A stretch of 64,000 nt of DNA from Eutrophovita brisbanensis (GCA_038147395.1 JAYQTM010000001.1:1054001-1118000), one strand, 5' to 3'. Shown: positions 27,269 through 36,442, numbered from the stretch's first letter. The notes: generated by a model not told the origin, from the sequence alone. Program-made: numbers and translations.

Positions 27269-28171
27269 ATGATGAAAAAAAATTCGTTATTTCGAGTTGT
27301 AGTTTCGCTCATTATCTCTTTTATTCTGGTCTCCGGGTGTGCAAACATCAAAGAGGATCCAACGGAGGATTGGAGTGGCGAACAACTTTATTATGCCGCT
27401 AAAGAACAGTTGGATGATGGTTTTTATGAAAGAGCAATTCAACTCTACAGCAGTTTGGATCTTAGATATCCGTACGGCCCATACGCAGCTCAGGGAAAGA
27501 TCGACGTAGCGTACGCGTATTGGAAACAAGACGATACAGCGAATGCTTTACTCGCGTGTAATCGCTTTATTCGGGAGCACCCTGAACACAAACACGTTGA
27601 CTATGTGTACTACTTGAAAGCGTTGGTCAATTTCAACGATGACTTGGGTGTCATGGGGCTTGTGATGTCAAAAGACCTCACGGAGCGGGATCCCAAGGCT
27701 GCGAGAGATGCATTTGATACGTTGAAGGAGCTTGTGACACGCTTTCCGGATAGCCGTTATGCCGAGGACGCCAAGTTGCGTATGGCATATTTAGTTAACG
27801 CACTCGCTCAGCATGAGGTCACAGTCGCGCAATACTATTATCGAAGGGGAGCTTATGTTGCTGCGATCGGGCGCGCGCAAGACGTACTCGAGCAGTATCC
27901 TAAAACGCCAGCGACGCAAATAGCGCTCGAGATCCTATCCGCCAGTTACGAAAAATCCGGCATGTTTGAAAGCCAGAAGGGAATTGAGCAGCTCATCGAA
28001 ATCAACTTTCCTGGAGAGCGAATCTCTATTGACATTGAGCGGGATTCATCCTGGTGGGAATTTTGGGACAGAGAAAAAGCTCGAGAAGAGCAGCCAACCA
28101 GTGCTGCCGGAACTGAGAAGCCGTGGTGGAAGTTTTGGGTCGACGAGGGGAAGCCACCAACTCAAGAATAA
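27269..28171 (+). CDS. bamD: Outer membrane assembly lipoprotein BamD
   Basis: BamD is an essential part of the BAM complex that inserts outer-membrane beta-barrels. The lipoprotein signal ends in ILVSGCA, so the lipidated cysteine is near residue 24. About five TPR-like repeats follow (for example LYYAAKEQLDDGFYERAIQL and LRYPYGPYAAQGKIDVAYA). The frame is open from 27233, but only a start at 27269 or 27272 (MMKKNSLF) places the signal correctly. The C-terminal tail with WWEFWDREK and WWKFWVDEG is unusually tryptophan-rich. A terminator begins at the stop codon. Confidence 0.93.
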   Translation: MMKKNSLFRVVVSLIISFILVSGCANIKEDPTEDWSGEQLYYAAKEQLDDGFYERAIQLYSSLDLRYPYGPYAAQGKIDVAYAYWKQDDTANALLACNRFIREHPEHKHVDYVYYLKALVNFNDDLGVMGLVMSKDLTERDPKAARDAFDTLKELVTRFPDSRYAEDAKLRMAYLVNALAQHEVTVAQYYYRRGAYVAAIGRAQDVLEQYPKTPATQIALEILSASYEKSGMFESQKGIEQLIEINFPGERISIDIERDSSWWEFWDREKAREEQPTSAAGTEKPWWKFWVDEGKPPTQE

Positions 28172-28201
28172 AAAAAGCCGCCAGAAATGGCGGCTTTTTT
28201 G
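28171..28201 (+). terminator. Rho-independent terminator after bamD
   Basis: GCCGCCA-GAAA-TGGCGGC forms a perfect 7-bp stem with a GAAA tetraloop, an A-run before and a T-run after. The flanking A- and T-runs make it able to work in both directions, so it may also end the convergent gdhA transcript. Confidence 0.92.
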
Positions 28202-28213
28202 TGACGTAACGGA

Positions 28214-29584
28214 TCAGACGTGTCCGTACGCAATCATTGCATCAGCGACTTTCACAAAGCCTGCAACGTTAGCACCTTGAAGGTAATTGGTATTTTTTCC
28301 ATTACCTTGACCATATTCCACACAAGAGTCATGAATATCTCTCATCATATTTTCCAGAAGCGTTCTGAGATGATCGGTATCCCATGCAATTCGTGCGCTG
28401 TTCTGACTCATTTCAAGACCTGAGACACCCACACCACCGGCGTTCACAGCCTTAGCAGGACCAAATAAGACGTCTGCTTCCATGAAGGCGTCAACAGCTG
28501 CTTGCTCACAGGGCATATTTGCCGCTTCGGCGACCGCTTTGACGCCGTTTTTGATCATTACTGCTGCTTCGTCGCCATTCACTTCATTTTGAGTTGCCGA
28601 TGGGACAGCACAGTCTCCCTCAACGCCCCATGGTCGACCCTCATGGAATGAGATGTTGCTGAATTCATCAGCAGCTTCTGAGATGCGTCCACGACGGACA
28701 TTCTTCAGGTCCTTGATCCAATCGATCTGTTCTTGCGTGAATCCGTCTTTACAGTGGATGAATCCGCCTGAGTCAGACATGGTTAATGGAGTGGCGCCTA
28801 ACTGAAGACATTTCTCTGCGGCATGTGTGGCCACGTTACCGGAGCCTGAGATCAGTACGCGTTTGCCTTCGATCGTATCCTTATGTTGGGCCAGCATGTT
28901 ACGTAAAAAGAAAATTGCGCCGTATCCAGTTGCTTCAGTTCTCATTTTGGAGCCACCAAATTCAAGCCCTTTACCGGTCAAGACGCCAACAAACTGGTTG
29001 GTGATTCGCTTGTACTGACCAAACATGTAGCCGATTTCTCGTCCTCCAACTCCGATGTCGCCCGCAGGTACGTCTGTATCTGGGCCGATATGCCGATAGA
29101 GTTCGGTCATGAACGATTGGCAGAAGCGCATGATTTCCAAATCGCTTTTGCCCTTTGGATTGAAGTTCGCTCCACCTTTACCGCCGCCCATTGGAAGACC
29201 AGTCAAACTATTTTTAAAAGTTTGTTCATAGCCCAAGAACTTGAGTACTGACTCGTTTACGGTTGGGTGGAAGCGCAGGCCACCTTTGTATGGCCCAATT
29301 GCAGAATTGAACTGTACACGCCAACCTCGGTTTGTTCTGATGTTGCCTTTGTCATCAGTCCAAGGAACTCTGAATGAGACCACTCGCTCTGGCTCCGCCA
29401 TACGCTCAAGTATTTGCATTTCATGATACTTGGGCTTGTCCGCAATGTACGGAAAAATTGTTGATGCAACTTCATAGACGGCTTGAATGAATTCAGGCTG
29501 ACCAGGGTTTCGTTTCGTAACTCCCTCCATGTACCTCTCGAGGTACTCCTGAGTTTTTGACGAGCTGGCGTGGACTTTAGACAT
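28214..29584 (-). CDS. gdhA: NADP-specific glutamate dehydrogenase
   Basis: A 456-residue hexameric-type glutamate dehydrogenase. The glutamate-binding part reads GPYKGGLRFHP and GLPMGGGKGGANFNPKGKS (catalytic lysine region), with DVPAGDIGVGGREIGYM; the Rossmann part reads ISGSGNVATHAAEKC. The serine/aspartate pattern after the glycine motif (TMSDSGGFI) suits NADPH. It assimilates ammonium into 2-oxoglutarate. It stands alone, with the convergent bamD terminator at its 3' end and a long intergenic region upstream. Confidence 0.95.
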   Translation of the reverse strand: MSKVHASSSKTQEYLERYMEGVTKRNPGQPEFIQAVYEVASTIFPYIADKPKYHEMQILERMAEPERVVSFRVPWTDDKGNIRTNRGWRVQFNSAIGPYKGGLRFHPTVNESVLKFLGYEQTFKNSLTGLPMGGGKGGANFNPKGKSDLEIMRFCQSFMTELYRHIGPDTDVPAGDIGVGGREIGYMFGQYKRITNQFVGVLTGKGLEFGGSKMRTEATGYGAIFFLRNMLAQHKDTIEGKRVLISGSGNVATHAAEKCLQLGATPLTMSDSGGFIHCKDGFTQEQIDWIKDLKNVRRGRISEAADEFSNISFHEGRPWGVEGDCAVPSATQNEVNGDEAAVMIKNGVKAVAEAANMPCEQAAVDAFMEADVLFGPAKAVNAGGVGVSGLEMSQNSARIAWDTDHLRTLLENMMRDIHDSCVEYGQGNGKNTNYLQGANVAGFVKVADAMIAYGHV

Positions 29585-30084
29585 AACGGCTATCCCCTAA
29601 TTTTTGTTTTGAAATTGTTTTATTCGTGGCTTGAAGGTCTCGAAACAAATCGACAAGGAGAAGTTCGTATCATCGAAACCAACCACCCAGTCCTTACTCT
29701 CGCATATAAATAGGTAAAGTTAAAGGGCGAGTGGCGAGATTTGTCACAAAAAATTCATAAAACAATATCCCAGTCTCTTGCTTTTGATTTCGCGGTGCAA
29801 TAAATCGCGATGGATGCCGATGTTTCGAGTTGGGATTCCTGACGTTGAATATGATTGAAGCGTGAACCAAACAGAAAATATTTCGTTATGTGTTAACTCA
29901 CGCGTTTGATTTTTTTGCATGGCACAGCAAATGAAGTCGAGTTGAAGCGATTTTTATTCGAGTTTTTTGGGCATTCTCTTTTACAAACGAAGGCGCATCG
30001 TCTAAGATGGTCCGAACAACAATAAAAGTAAACGACACAGGTCAAAGCAGATAGCCTAGACATTGTGAGGTGAAGCGGGGAGTA
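29585..30084. other. Divergent intergenic region between gdhA and the cytochrome cluster
   Basis: About 500 bases with no supportable gene. It must hold the promoter of gdhA (minus) and that of the electron-transfer cluster (plus). A weak inverted repeat TCGCG-N11-CGCGA lies at 29790-29810. I looked for an FNR-type site (TTGAT-N4-ATCAA) by eye and did not find one. The Shine-Dalgarno of the next gene, GGGGAG, is at its right edge. Confidence 0.5.
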
Positions 30085-32433
30085 ATGTCAGCCGAATTCA
30101 AGATTGCGATTATTGGTTCCGGGCCGGGCGGGCTGAGTGCTGCCGGGCACGCGGCGGAACTTGGGGTATCTCATGTGTTGCTCGAGAAAGCTGATCACCT
30201 CTCCGACACATTATTCAAATTTCAAAAAGGCAAGTTCGTGATGGCTACGCCAGACGTGTTGCCGCTGCGCTCGCCAATGCCGTTTTCAGCCGGCCAGCGT
30301 GAGGACATTCTTGGAAACTGGGATAAAACGGCTGAGGACTTAAAGATTAACGTGCGCCTCAACTCTGAGGTCACTGCAGTTGAAGGTGCGAAGGGGAATT
30401 TCTCAATCAAAATTGCAGATGGGAGTGTCGTCACCGCTGAGTCGATTATTCTGGGTATCGGTCTTCAAGGGAATTTGAACAAATTAAGATGTCCCGGTGG
30501 GGATTTGCCCCATATTCAGTATCAATTAGATGACCCCGATGAGTACGAGCTTGAGCGCATCATCGTGATTGGTGCGGGCGATGCCGCAATTGAGAATGCT
30601 GTGGCGCTATCAAACCGCAACACGGTGTATATCCTGAATAGGAGAGATGATTTTTCCAGAGCAAAGTCTGGTAATGAATCGGCGATTATGGCGGCAATCG
30701 ATTCGGGGAAAATCACGCCTTTGTATAACGCGAACACGTTATCTGCGGGGGAGAACTCACTCACGATCGAAACGCCTGATGGCGAAACAACGATAGAGTG
30801 TGACCGGGTCATTGCGCGTATGGGCGCGTCTCCACCGAGAAAATTTGTCGAGGCTTGTGGTGTGACCTTTCCGTCTGAAGCGCGTAATGCGCTCCCAGAG
30901 TGTTCGGCACAGTATGAATCTAATGTCCCGGGCCTCTACATCGTTGGCGCCCTGGGCGGATATCCATTAATCAAGCAAGCGATGAACCAGGGGTACGAAG
31001 TTGTTGAGTACATCGTTGGTAACGATGTTGAGCCAGCTGATGCGCCAATCCTCAAAGAGAAGCTGAAAGTACTGGGAACCCAAGATGTTGATGGATTCTT
31101 AAAGCAAGTCAGAGAGAGTGTCCCAATCTTTAATGGATTGAACGCATTGATGCTCAGAGAAATGATGGTCGAAGCGACCGTTCATCGATGTGCTCCGGGC
31201 GACGTTATTTTTGAAAAAAACGACTATACCAATAGCCTCTACACGATTGTTGAGGGATCCGTCGCGATTCTTGTTAATGAAAACGACCCAAATCAGCGAT
31301 TTATTCTCGGCAAAGGAGATTATTTCGGTGAGATGGGACTTATTTCCGGTAGACGCAGAACGGCGACTGTGAAGGCGGAAAGCGCGTGTGTTCTCGTTGA
31401 GATTCCGAGAAGAACCATGATTAAAGTGCGTGGTAATGCGGATGACGTCAGGGACGCGATGGACCGAGAGGCGGCGATTCGTCAAATACAGAGTTACATT
31501 GCTCCAGGTACGCCGCGAGATCAGCTCTTCGGTGTGGCTGAAAGTGCAGAGATCAAGTCATTCAAGATGGGTGAAGTGCTCTTCAATGAGGGCGATGAGG
31601 CTGATGCGTTGTACCTCGTTCGTAAAGGCTCTGTGTCGGTATCGAAACGATTAGGTGGTAAAGACATTGTGTTGAATTACGCGCCTGCGGGAAATTACGT
31701 GGGTGAGATGGGTCTACTCTCGAACGCGCCTCGATCTGCGACGGTCACGGCCGCGGTTGCTTGTGAAACCATCCGCATCGATGGTCCTGCGTTCAAGGAT
31801 CTGATGAATGCAAACCCGAAGCTCAAGGCCTCAGTTGAAAACAAATTTAAAGATCGTCTCGCACAAAATGAGCGCATCTCGCAAACGGGAAATTCTGGCG
31901 GAATCCTTCAGTTTCTCCTAGATCAGGGGGTTAGTGAAGGTACAGATGTGCTTGTGATTGACGAGTCATTGTGTGTCGGTTGCGACAATTGTGAGAAGGC
32001 GTGTGCTGCGACCCACGGTGGTGTTTCACGGTTGGATCGTGAAGCCGGCCCAACGTACCAAACGATGCATATCCCAACTTCATGCCGCCATTGCGAGAAC
32101 CCACACTGCATGACCGATTGTCCACCGGATGCAATCAAGCGGTCTCCATCTGGCGAAGTCTATATCGAGGACAGTTGCATCGGTTGTGGTAACTGTGCGC
32201 GTAACTGTCCATACGGGGTGATTCAGTTGGCATCGGTAGAGGGGAAGCGGTCCAGTTTCCTCTCGCGCATGTTATCGAAGAAATCCGATGATAAGGCGCC
32301 GAAAAAAGCCGTTAAGTGCGACATGTGTCGTGAGTTTGAGGGCGGCCCATCTTGTGTGAGAGCCTGCCCAACGGGGGCCGCGGTGAGGGTGGCGCCATCG
32401 TCGCTACTGCAGTTACAAGGGAAGGGGTCGTAA
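30085..32433 (+). CDS. FAD oxidoreductase / double cNMP-binding / four [4Fe-4S] ferredoxin fusion
   Basis: A cytoplasmic protein of 782 residues with three parts. Residues about 1-325 are a two-dinucleotide-domain flavoprotein (GSGPGGLSAAGHAAELG for FAD; IVIGAGDAAIENAVAL for NAD(P)H) of the thioredoxin-reductase/YpdA type but without a CxxC redox pair. Residues about 345-600 are two cyclic-nucleotide-binding domains with phosphate-cassette-like FGEMGLISGRRRTATV and VGEMGLLSNAPRSATV. Residues about 630-765 are an NrfC/HybA-like ferredoxin with 16 cysteines (CVGCDNC, CRHCENPHC, CIGCGNC, CDMC and partners). ATG 30085 is chosen for its GGGGAG site. It heads the cytochrome cluster; I infer electron exchange between NAD(P)H and the membrane b cytochrome, gated by cNMP. 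Direction of flow is unknown. Confidence 0.85.
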   Translation: MSAEFKIAIIGSGPGGLSAAGHAAELGVSHVLLEKADHLSDTLFKFQKGKFVMATPDVLPLRSPMPFSAGQREDILGNWDKTAEDLKINVRLNSEVTAVEGAKGNFSIKIADGSVVTAESIILGIGLQGNLNKLRCPGGDLPHIQYQLDDPDEYELERIIVIGAGDAAIENAVALSNRNTVYILNRRDDFSRAKSGNESAIMAAIDSGKITPLYNANTLSAGENSLTIETPDGETTIECDRVIARMGASPPRKFVEACGVTFPSEARNALPECSAQYESNVPGLYIVGALGGYPLIKQAMNQGYEVVEYIVGNDVEPADAPILKEKLKVLGTQDVDGFLKQVRESVPIFNGLNALMLREMMVEATVHRCAPGDVIFEKNDYTNSLYTIVEGSVAILVNENDPNQRFILGKGDYFGEMGLISGRRRTATVKAESACVLVEIPRRTMIKVRGNADDVRDAMDREAAIRQIQSYIAPGTPRDQLFGVAESAEIKSFKMGEVLFNEGDEADALYLVRKGSVSVSKRLGGKDIVLNYAPAGNYVGEMGLLSNAPRSATVTAAVACETIRIDGPAFKDLMNANPKLKASVENKFKDRLAQNERISQTGNSGGILQFLLDQGVSEGTDVLVIDESLCVGCDNCEKACAATHGGVSRLDREAGPTYQTMHIPTSCRHCENPHCMTDCPPDAIKRSPSGEVYIEDSCIGCGNCARNCPYGVIQLASVEGKRSSFLSRMLSKKSDDKAPKKAVKCDMCREFEGGPSCVRACPTGAAVRVAPSSLLQLQGKGS

Positions 32434-32437
32434 TCGT

Positions 32438-33283
32438 ATGAACGGTGAGACACGATTTAACGAGTCCTTTTTATCGTACAAGGGCTTCAAGCATTTGAAA
32501 CTGAGTCTTTTGGTGGCGTTTGTTGTCCTCGTCGTGTATCTGTGGCACGACCCGGGTCGAGCGCCGAACGGAGGCACGTGGCTTGGTTACACACTTGGCG
32601 GATTGAGCGCCGCGCTCATCATATTTCTTGCTTGGTTCGGAATCAAAAAACGAAAGTTTGGTTCAGGTACCGACTTGCTTCGAGGTTGGTTGAGTGCGCA
32701 CGTATACCTCGGGGTTCTTGTCGTTGTGCTGAGTTTATTTCACTCTGGATTTCAACTCGGCCTAAACCTGCACTCGCTACTCTGGACTCTTGTCTTTCTG
32801 ACGGTGCTAAGTGGCATGTATGGCGTATTTTGTTATGCGCGATATCCTTCGATTCTGACTGGTTCGAGACAAGGCTTAACACGGGCGGAGATGTTGATGC
32901 AGATGTCCGATCTGGATATGCAAGCTCGTGATGCGGCAATTGGGCTTGGGGATGATGTCAATCGAGCATTGCTAAATGCCGCTGAAAATACTCAAGTGGG
33001 TGGGTCAATATCCAAGATGCTCAATGTGTCTCCGGCGGACTGTCCAACAAAGCGGGCGCTGGATTACGTCGATGGTGCAAACGTATCCGGAGAGGCTCAA
33101 GAGGCGGCATTGAGACGGGTCCACGCGATACTGATTCGCAAAGCTGAGTTGTTGCGTCGGCTCCGTGTCTACGTGCGCGCAGCAACGCTTGTGCGCTTGT
33201 GGCTATATTTTCACATTCCATTGTCCATCGCTGCTTTGGTTGCACTTGCTGCGCACGTGCTGGCAGTCTTTTTCTACTGGTAA
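32438..33283 (+). CDS. Membrane di-heme cytochrome b-like protein
   Basis: A 281-residue protein with about five membrane helices, near residues 22-36, 48-68, 86-106, 112-132 and 256-280, and a long soluble loop between the last two. Two helices each carry histidines 14 positions apart: H88/H102 and H259/H273. This H-X13-H pairing is the pattern that ligates two stacked b hemes in cytochrome b and ferric reductase/NOX proteins. No named family was recognised. It starts 4 bp after the FAD/Fe-S gene and ends 12 bp before the decaheme gene. The likely role is carrying electrons across the inner membrane between those two proteins. Confidence 0.72.
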   Translation: MNGETRFNESFLSYKGFKHLKLSLLVAFVVLVVYLWHDPGRAPNGGTWLGYTLGGLSAALIIFLAWFGIKKRKFGSGTDLLRGWLSAHVYLGVLVVVLSLFHSGFQLGLNLHSLLWTLVFLTVLSGMYGVFCYARYPSILTGSRQGLTRAEMLMQMSDLDMQARDAAIGLGDDVNRALLNAAENTQVGGSISKMLNVSPADCPTKRALDYVDGANVSGEAQEAALRRVHAILIRKAELLRRLRVYVRAATLVRLWLYFHIPLSIAALVALAAHVLAVFFYW

Positions 33284-33295
33284 GGGGAGAACAAT

Positions 33296-34990
33296 ATGAA
33301 AATTATTCTTCGAACCCTACTGCGTAAATCCACCGGTGATATTGTTGCAAGAGACTCCCAGGTCACTGGGTCACCGATTCGGCTTGGCAGAAGCGCTGAC
33401 TCAGAGGTGTTTTTAAATGATCCTCGGACGCTGCTTCAGCAAGCTGAAATTCATGAACGAGATGGTGGTTTATTCATCGAGTCCGTCGGCAATGGCCGGA
33501 TTATCATTCGGGGGGACTCTGTATCGAGCTCTCAACTCAAAATCGGCGATCAATTCCAAATTGGTCCCTATGAGTTCAAACTCGAAGCGGTCCCAAGTGG
33601 TGGCGATGCTGACTATTTGTTGAGCGTCGAGCTTGTTCACGAGCTGGCTGACGTTCAGAGCGCTTTATCCGGACGCAGCACCCTTAGCCTTGAGGATTTG
33701 GGTTTGCGGGCAAAGCCATGGTCCATCGGCCTCGGAGTGCTGATATTGGCGCTCTTTATCGTGTTGCCGTTAACTGAACATTTTTCTGGAGAGGCAAAAC
33801 GCGTGGCGCTCGAGCAAGATGGGCCACGAACGGTGAAAGAGATTCGCGACGGAATCAAAGAAGACAGCGGAATCTTGCCTGTGTCGATGCGCCAGTTTTG
33901 GCAGGCAGGGCACTTATCCTCATCTCACAAGATATTTGGTTTGGATTGTAGCGCCTGTCATCAGGAGCCATTTCAGCAGGTCGCTCGAGAGACATGTGCG
34001 AACTGCCACGCAGATGCGCACGACCATGTCGACGTGGAAAAATTTCCGAATGCCAACATGAGTAACGAAGCGTGTAGTACGTGTCATAAGGAGCATGAAG
34101 GCAGCCAAGGACTCAAGATTGCGTCCGAACAATTCTGCTCGGATTGCCACGGGAACATCACGACTGTAGCTGGAGACGGGTCGGAGCTCTATAACATCGC
34201 ATCTTTTGATGATCATAAGCCGTTTTGGTACGAGGAGGTCGGTGCAAAGCCATCTACTGGCATCAAGTTCTCACACAAGCAACACTTGGACAAAGAAGGT
34301 ATGCGAGTTCCAGATGGCGAGCGTGGCGAGCGTCGTGTATTGGGATGTGACAGTTGCCATCAAACCGACGCGACAGGAACAGTCATGCAGAAACCTGAAT
34401 TTGAAAAGGTGTGTGCTGACTGCCATTCGTTAGCATTTGATGCGAATGCGCCTGATCGGGAAATACCTCACGCTGATGTTGCTACGGTCAAACAATATAT
34501 TCGCGACGCATATTCATCAATTGCTCTCAGAGGCGGATACAAGCCTGCGAAAGGCGAGAGTGTTCCCACGGTGGTACGTCGTATTCCTGGATCTCAGCAG
34601 CCGACTGAAAAGGGGAAACGAGAAGCGCTTGCTTGGGCTGATGCCAAAGCGGATGAGGTGATTGCAGGCCACTTTGGTAAGAAGCGCTGTGGGGAGTGTC
34701 ATGAGATTGTTGAAAACGGAAACAATCCGCTGAATTGGACAATCGTAGAGGTCAAACACAACGACTTGTACCTTGAGAAAGGATACTTTAATCACAAGCC
34801 TCATGATTCGGTCTCGTGTGCTGAATGTCACGGGGCAGAGCAGTCCGAGCAGGCATCAGACCTGATTCTTCCAACCATAGAGACGTGTAAAGATTGCCAC
34901 GGTAGTGGAAATTCTGTAAGTTTAATAACCACAACTTGTACAACCTGTCACGGATTTCATAAAAAAGACGAAACTGAGGTGAAACAATGA
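33296..34990 (+). CDS. FHA-domain, membrane-anchored decaheme cytochrome c
   Basis: A 564-residue fusion. Residues about 20-100 form an FHA domain that keeps the GR (31-32) but has L46 and Q49 where the phosphothreonine-binding Ser and His usually stand. One membrane helix spans about 143-160. Residues 218-552 hold ten CXXCH heme motifs (CSACH, CANCH, CSTCH, CSDCH, CDSCH, CADCH, CGECH, CAECH, CKDCH, CTTCH). With no cleavable signal, the FHA part should face the cytoplasm and the hemes the periplasm. It overlaps the next cytochrome gene by 4 bases (ATGA). I infer that it takes electrons from, or gives them to, the b cytochrome, while the FHA domain docks a cytoplasmic partner. Confidence 0.85.
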   Translation: MKIILRTLLRKSTGDIVARDSQVTGSPIRLGRSADSEVFLNDPRTLLQQAEIHERDGGLFIESVGNGRIIIRGDSVSSSQLKIGDQFQIGPYEFKLEAVPSGGDADYLLSVELVHELADVQSALSGRSTLSLEDLGLRAKPWSIGLGVLILALFIVLPLTEHFSGEAKRVALEQDGPRTVKEIRDGIKEDSGILPVSMRQFWQAGHLSSSHKIFGLDCSACHQEPFQQVARETCANCHADAHDHVDVEKFPNANMSNEACSTCHKEHEGSQGLKIASEQFCSDCHGNITTVAGDGSELYNIASFDDHKPFWYEEVGAKPSTGIKFSHKQHLDKEGMRVPDGERGERRVLGCDSCHQTDATGTVMQKPEFEKVCADCHSLAFDANAPDREIPHADVATVKQYIRDAYSSIALRGGYKPAKGESVPTVVRRIPGSQQPTEKGKREALAWADAKADEVIAGHFGKKRCGECHEIVENGNNPLNWTIVEVKHNDLYLEKGYFNHKPHDSVSCAECHGAEQSEQASDLILPTIETCKDCHGSGNSVSLITTTCTTCHGFHKKDETEVKQ

Positions 34991-36375
34991 AGACGAGCAT
35001 TGTCGGACCCAGCCAATCAACGGCGAAGGGGAGTAGCGGGAGTTTACTAAGCGGAGCCAAGCACTTGCTGGCAGTATTGGCAGCGGGCCTGTCCCTGAGT
35101 TTGATATCGACAAATACCTTTGCAACCCCAGAATTACCGCATTATTCAGGCAAAGCGCGTTTGGGTTCACAGACATGCGGTGGCTCGACATGCCATGGCG
35201 CAGCGAAGCCATGGGCTAATTCCGCTGTCCTTCAAAATGAATTTGTGACGTGGAGCACGAAAGACAAACACTCTGAGGCCTACAAGGCGCTCAGCTCCGA
35301 TAGGGGTAAACGAATCGCAAAGAATTTAGGCATTGCAGACGCTCGTCAAGAAAAAGTCTGTCTTGATTGCCATGCGGATAACGTACCGAAGAAACTACAG
35401 TCCAAGAACTTCAACATAGCCGACGGTGTTGGCTGTGAGGCATGTCATGGTGGTGCTGTCGAGTGGTTGGGGCTACACGTATCAGGTTTTGGACAGCGTC
35501 AGGACTACTTAGACGCTGGGATTTATCCGACAGAGGATCCCAAGGCAAGAGCGAAGCTGTGTTTGAGTTGTCATTTGAGTGACCCTAGAAAATCAATTAC
35601 ACACCGAATTATGGGTGCGGGGCATCCGCGCATCGCGTTTGAACTGGATACCTTTACTGCAAATCAACCTGCACATTACCGAATTGATGCTGACTACAAA
35701 CAGCGTAAGCAACAGTCAACTGGTGTGAAGGTATGGGCAGTTGGTCAGGCAATGGCCGCACAAATCACGGTCGAAGCGTTGATGGACAAAAATCGAAACA
35801 GCGCGGGGCTATTCCCTGAGTTGTATTTCTTCGATTGCTACGCATGTCACCACTCCATGGAGGAGCCACGATGGCAAAAGCGTGAGTCAGCGAACTTGGG
35901 ACCTGGCGTGCCGCGTTTGAATGATGCGAACCTTGTCATGCTCCGAATCATCGCCGGATCAGTCGATCCAGCAGCCGGTAACACATTGTTGGCTCAAACT
36001 CGCGCACTGCATGAATCTTCGTCTAAAGGTGCTGACGCAACGATGAAGGCGCTAGGCGAGTTGAACAAGACAGTGAGTGCGCTCGTCGATAAATTTGCGG
36101 CAACGGACTTCAATACGGCCGCCATGTGGAAGATGTATGACGCATTGGTTGCTGAAGGACTTAAGGGCGAGTTTGTGGACTTGATCACTGCGGAGCAGGC
36201 GACAATGGCAATTGGATCTGTACTCGCTGCTATTGAAGCGGGTGGCGGTGCTGGCGACTTGAAGCCGTATAATGATGCTTTAGCAAAAGCTTATTCGGCG
36301 ATCGAGAAGTCTGCAGACTACAAGCCTGCGACATATACGGCAGCATTGAAATCATTGGCTGCTGCGAGGAAATAA
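34987..36375 (+). CDS. Exported pentaheme cytochrome c (cytochrome c554-like)
   Basis: A 462-residue periplasmic cytochrome with a late signal peptide (LLAVLAAGLSLSLISTNTFA, residues about 28-47). Four CXXCH motifs are CLDCH, CEACH, CLSCH and CYACH; a fifth site, C64-GGST-C69-H70, has the rarer CX4CH spacing. Distal histidine candidates include GAGHP and the HH after the last motif. The C-terminal 170 residues are helical and heme-free. Translation is coupled to the decaheme gene by an ATGA overlap. The layout recalls multiheme c554-like proteins, but I could not name a characterised homologue. It should relay electrons within the periplasm. Confidence 0.82.
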   Translation: MKTSIVGPSQSTAKGSSGSLLSGAKHLLAVLAAGLSLSLISTNTFATPELPHYSGKARLGSQTCGGSTCHGAAKPWANSAVLQNEFVTWSTKDKHSEAYKALSSDRGKRIAKNLGIADARQEKVCLDCHADNVPKKLQSKNFNIADGVGCEACHGGAVEWLGLHVSGFGQRQDYLDAGIYPTEDPKARAKLCLSCHLSDPRKSITHRIMGAGHPRIAFELDTFTANQPAHYRIDADYKQRKQQSTGVKVWAVGQAMAAQITVEALMDKNRNSAGLFPELYFFDCYACHHSMEEPRWQKRESANLGPGVPRLNDANLVMLRIIAGSVDPAAGNTLLAQTRALHESSSKGADATMKALGELNKTVSALVDKFAATDFNTAAMWKMYDALVAEGLKGEFVDLITAEQATMAIGSVLAAIEAGGGAGDLKPYNDALAKAYSAIEKSADYKPATYTAALKSLAAARK

Positions 36376-36385
36376 AGAAACTGCA

Positions 36386-36418
36386 CCCCCTTGAGTTCAA
36401 TCCCGAGCGAAAAGGGGG
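36386..36418 (+). other. Intercistronic hairpin
   Basis: CCCCCTT pairs with AAGGGGG across a 19-base loop in the 67-bp gap between the two pentaheme genes. No T-run follows, so it looks more like an mRNA-stability or processing element than a terminator. Confidence 0.4.
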
Positions 36419-36442
36419 AGCGAAAGCGAGGTTAGAGGGACG

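Noticed and set aside
29585..30084. FNR/ANR-type anaerobic regulator site for the cytochrome cluster
   Set aside because: I searched for TTGAT-N4-ATCAA by eye and found only half-like T-rich stretches.
31099..31485. A 128-codon minus-strand ORF within the FAD/Fe-S gene
   Set aside because: It is antisense to conserved cNMP-domain coding sequence, without start signals or recognisable protein features.
30085..32433. Thioredoxin reductase
   Set aside because: The dinucleotide domains match, but the CxxC redox pair is missing and cNMP and ferredoxin domains follow.
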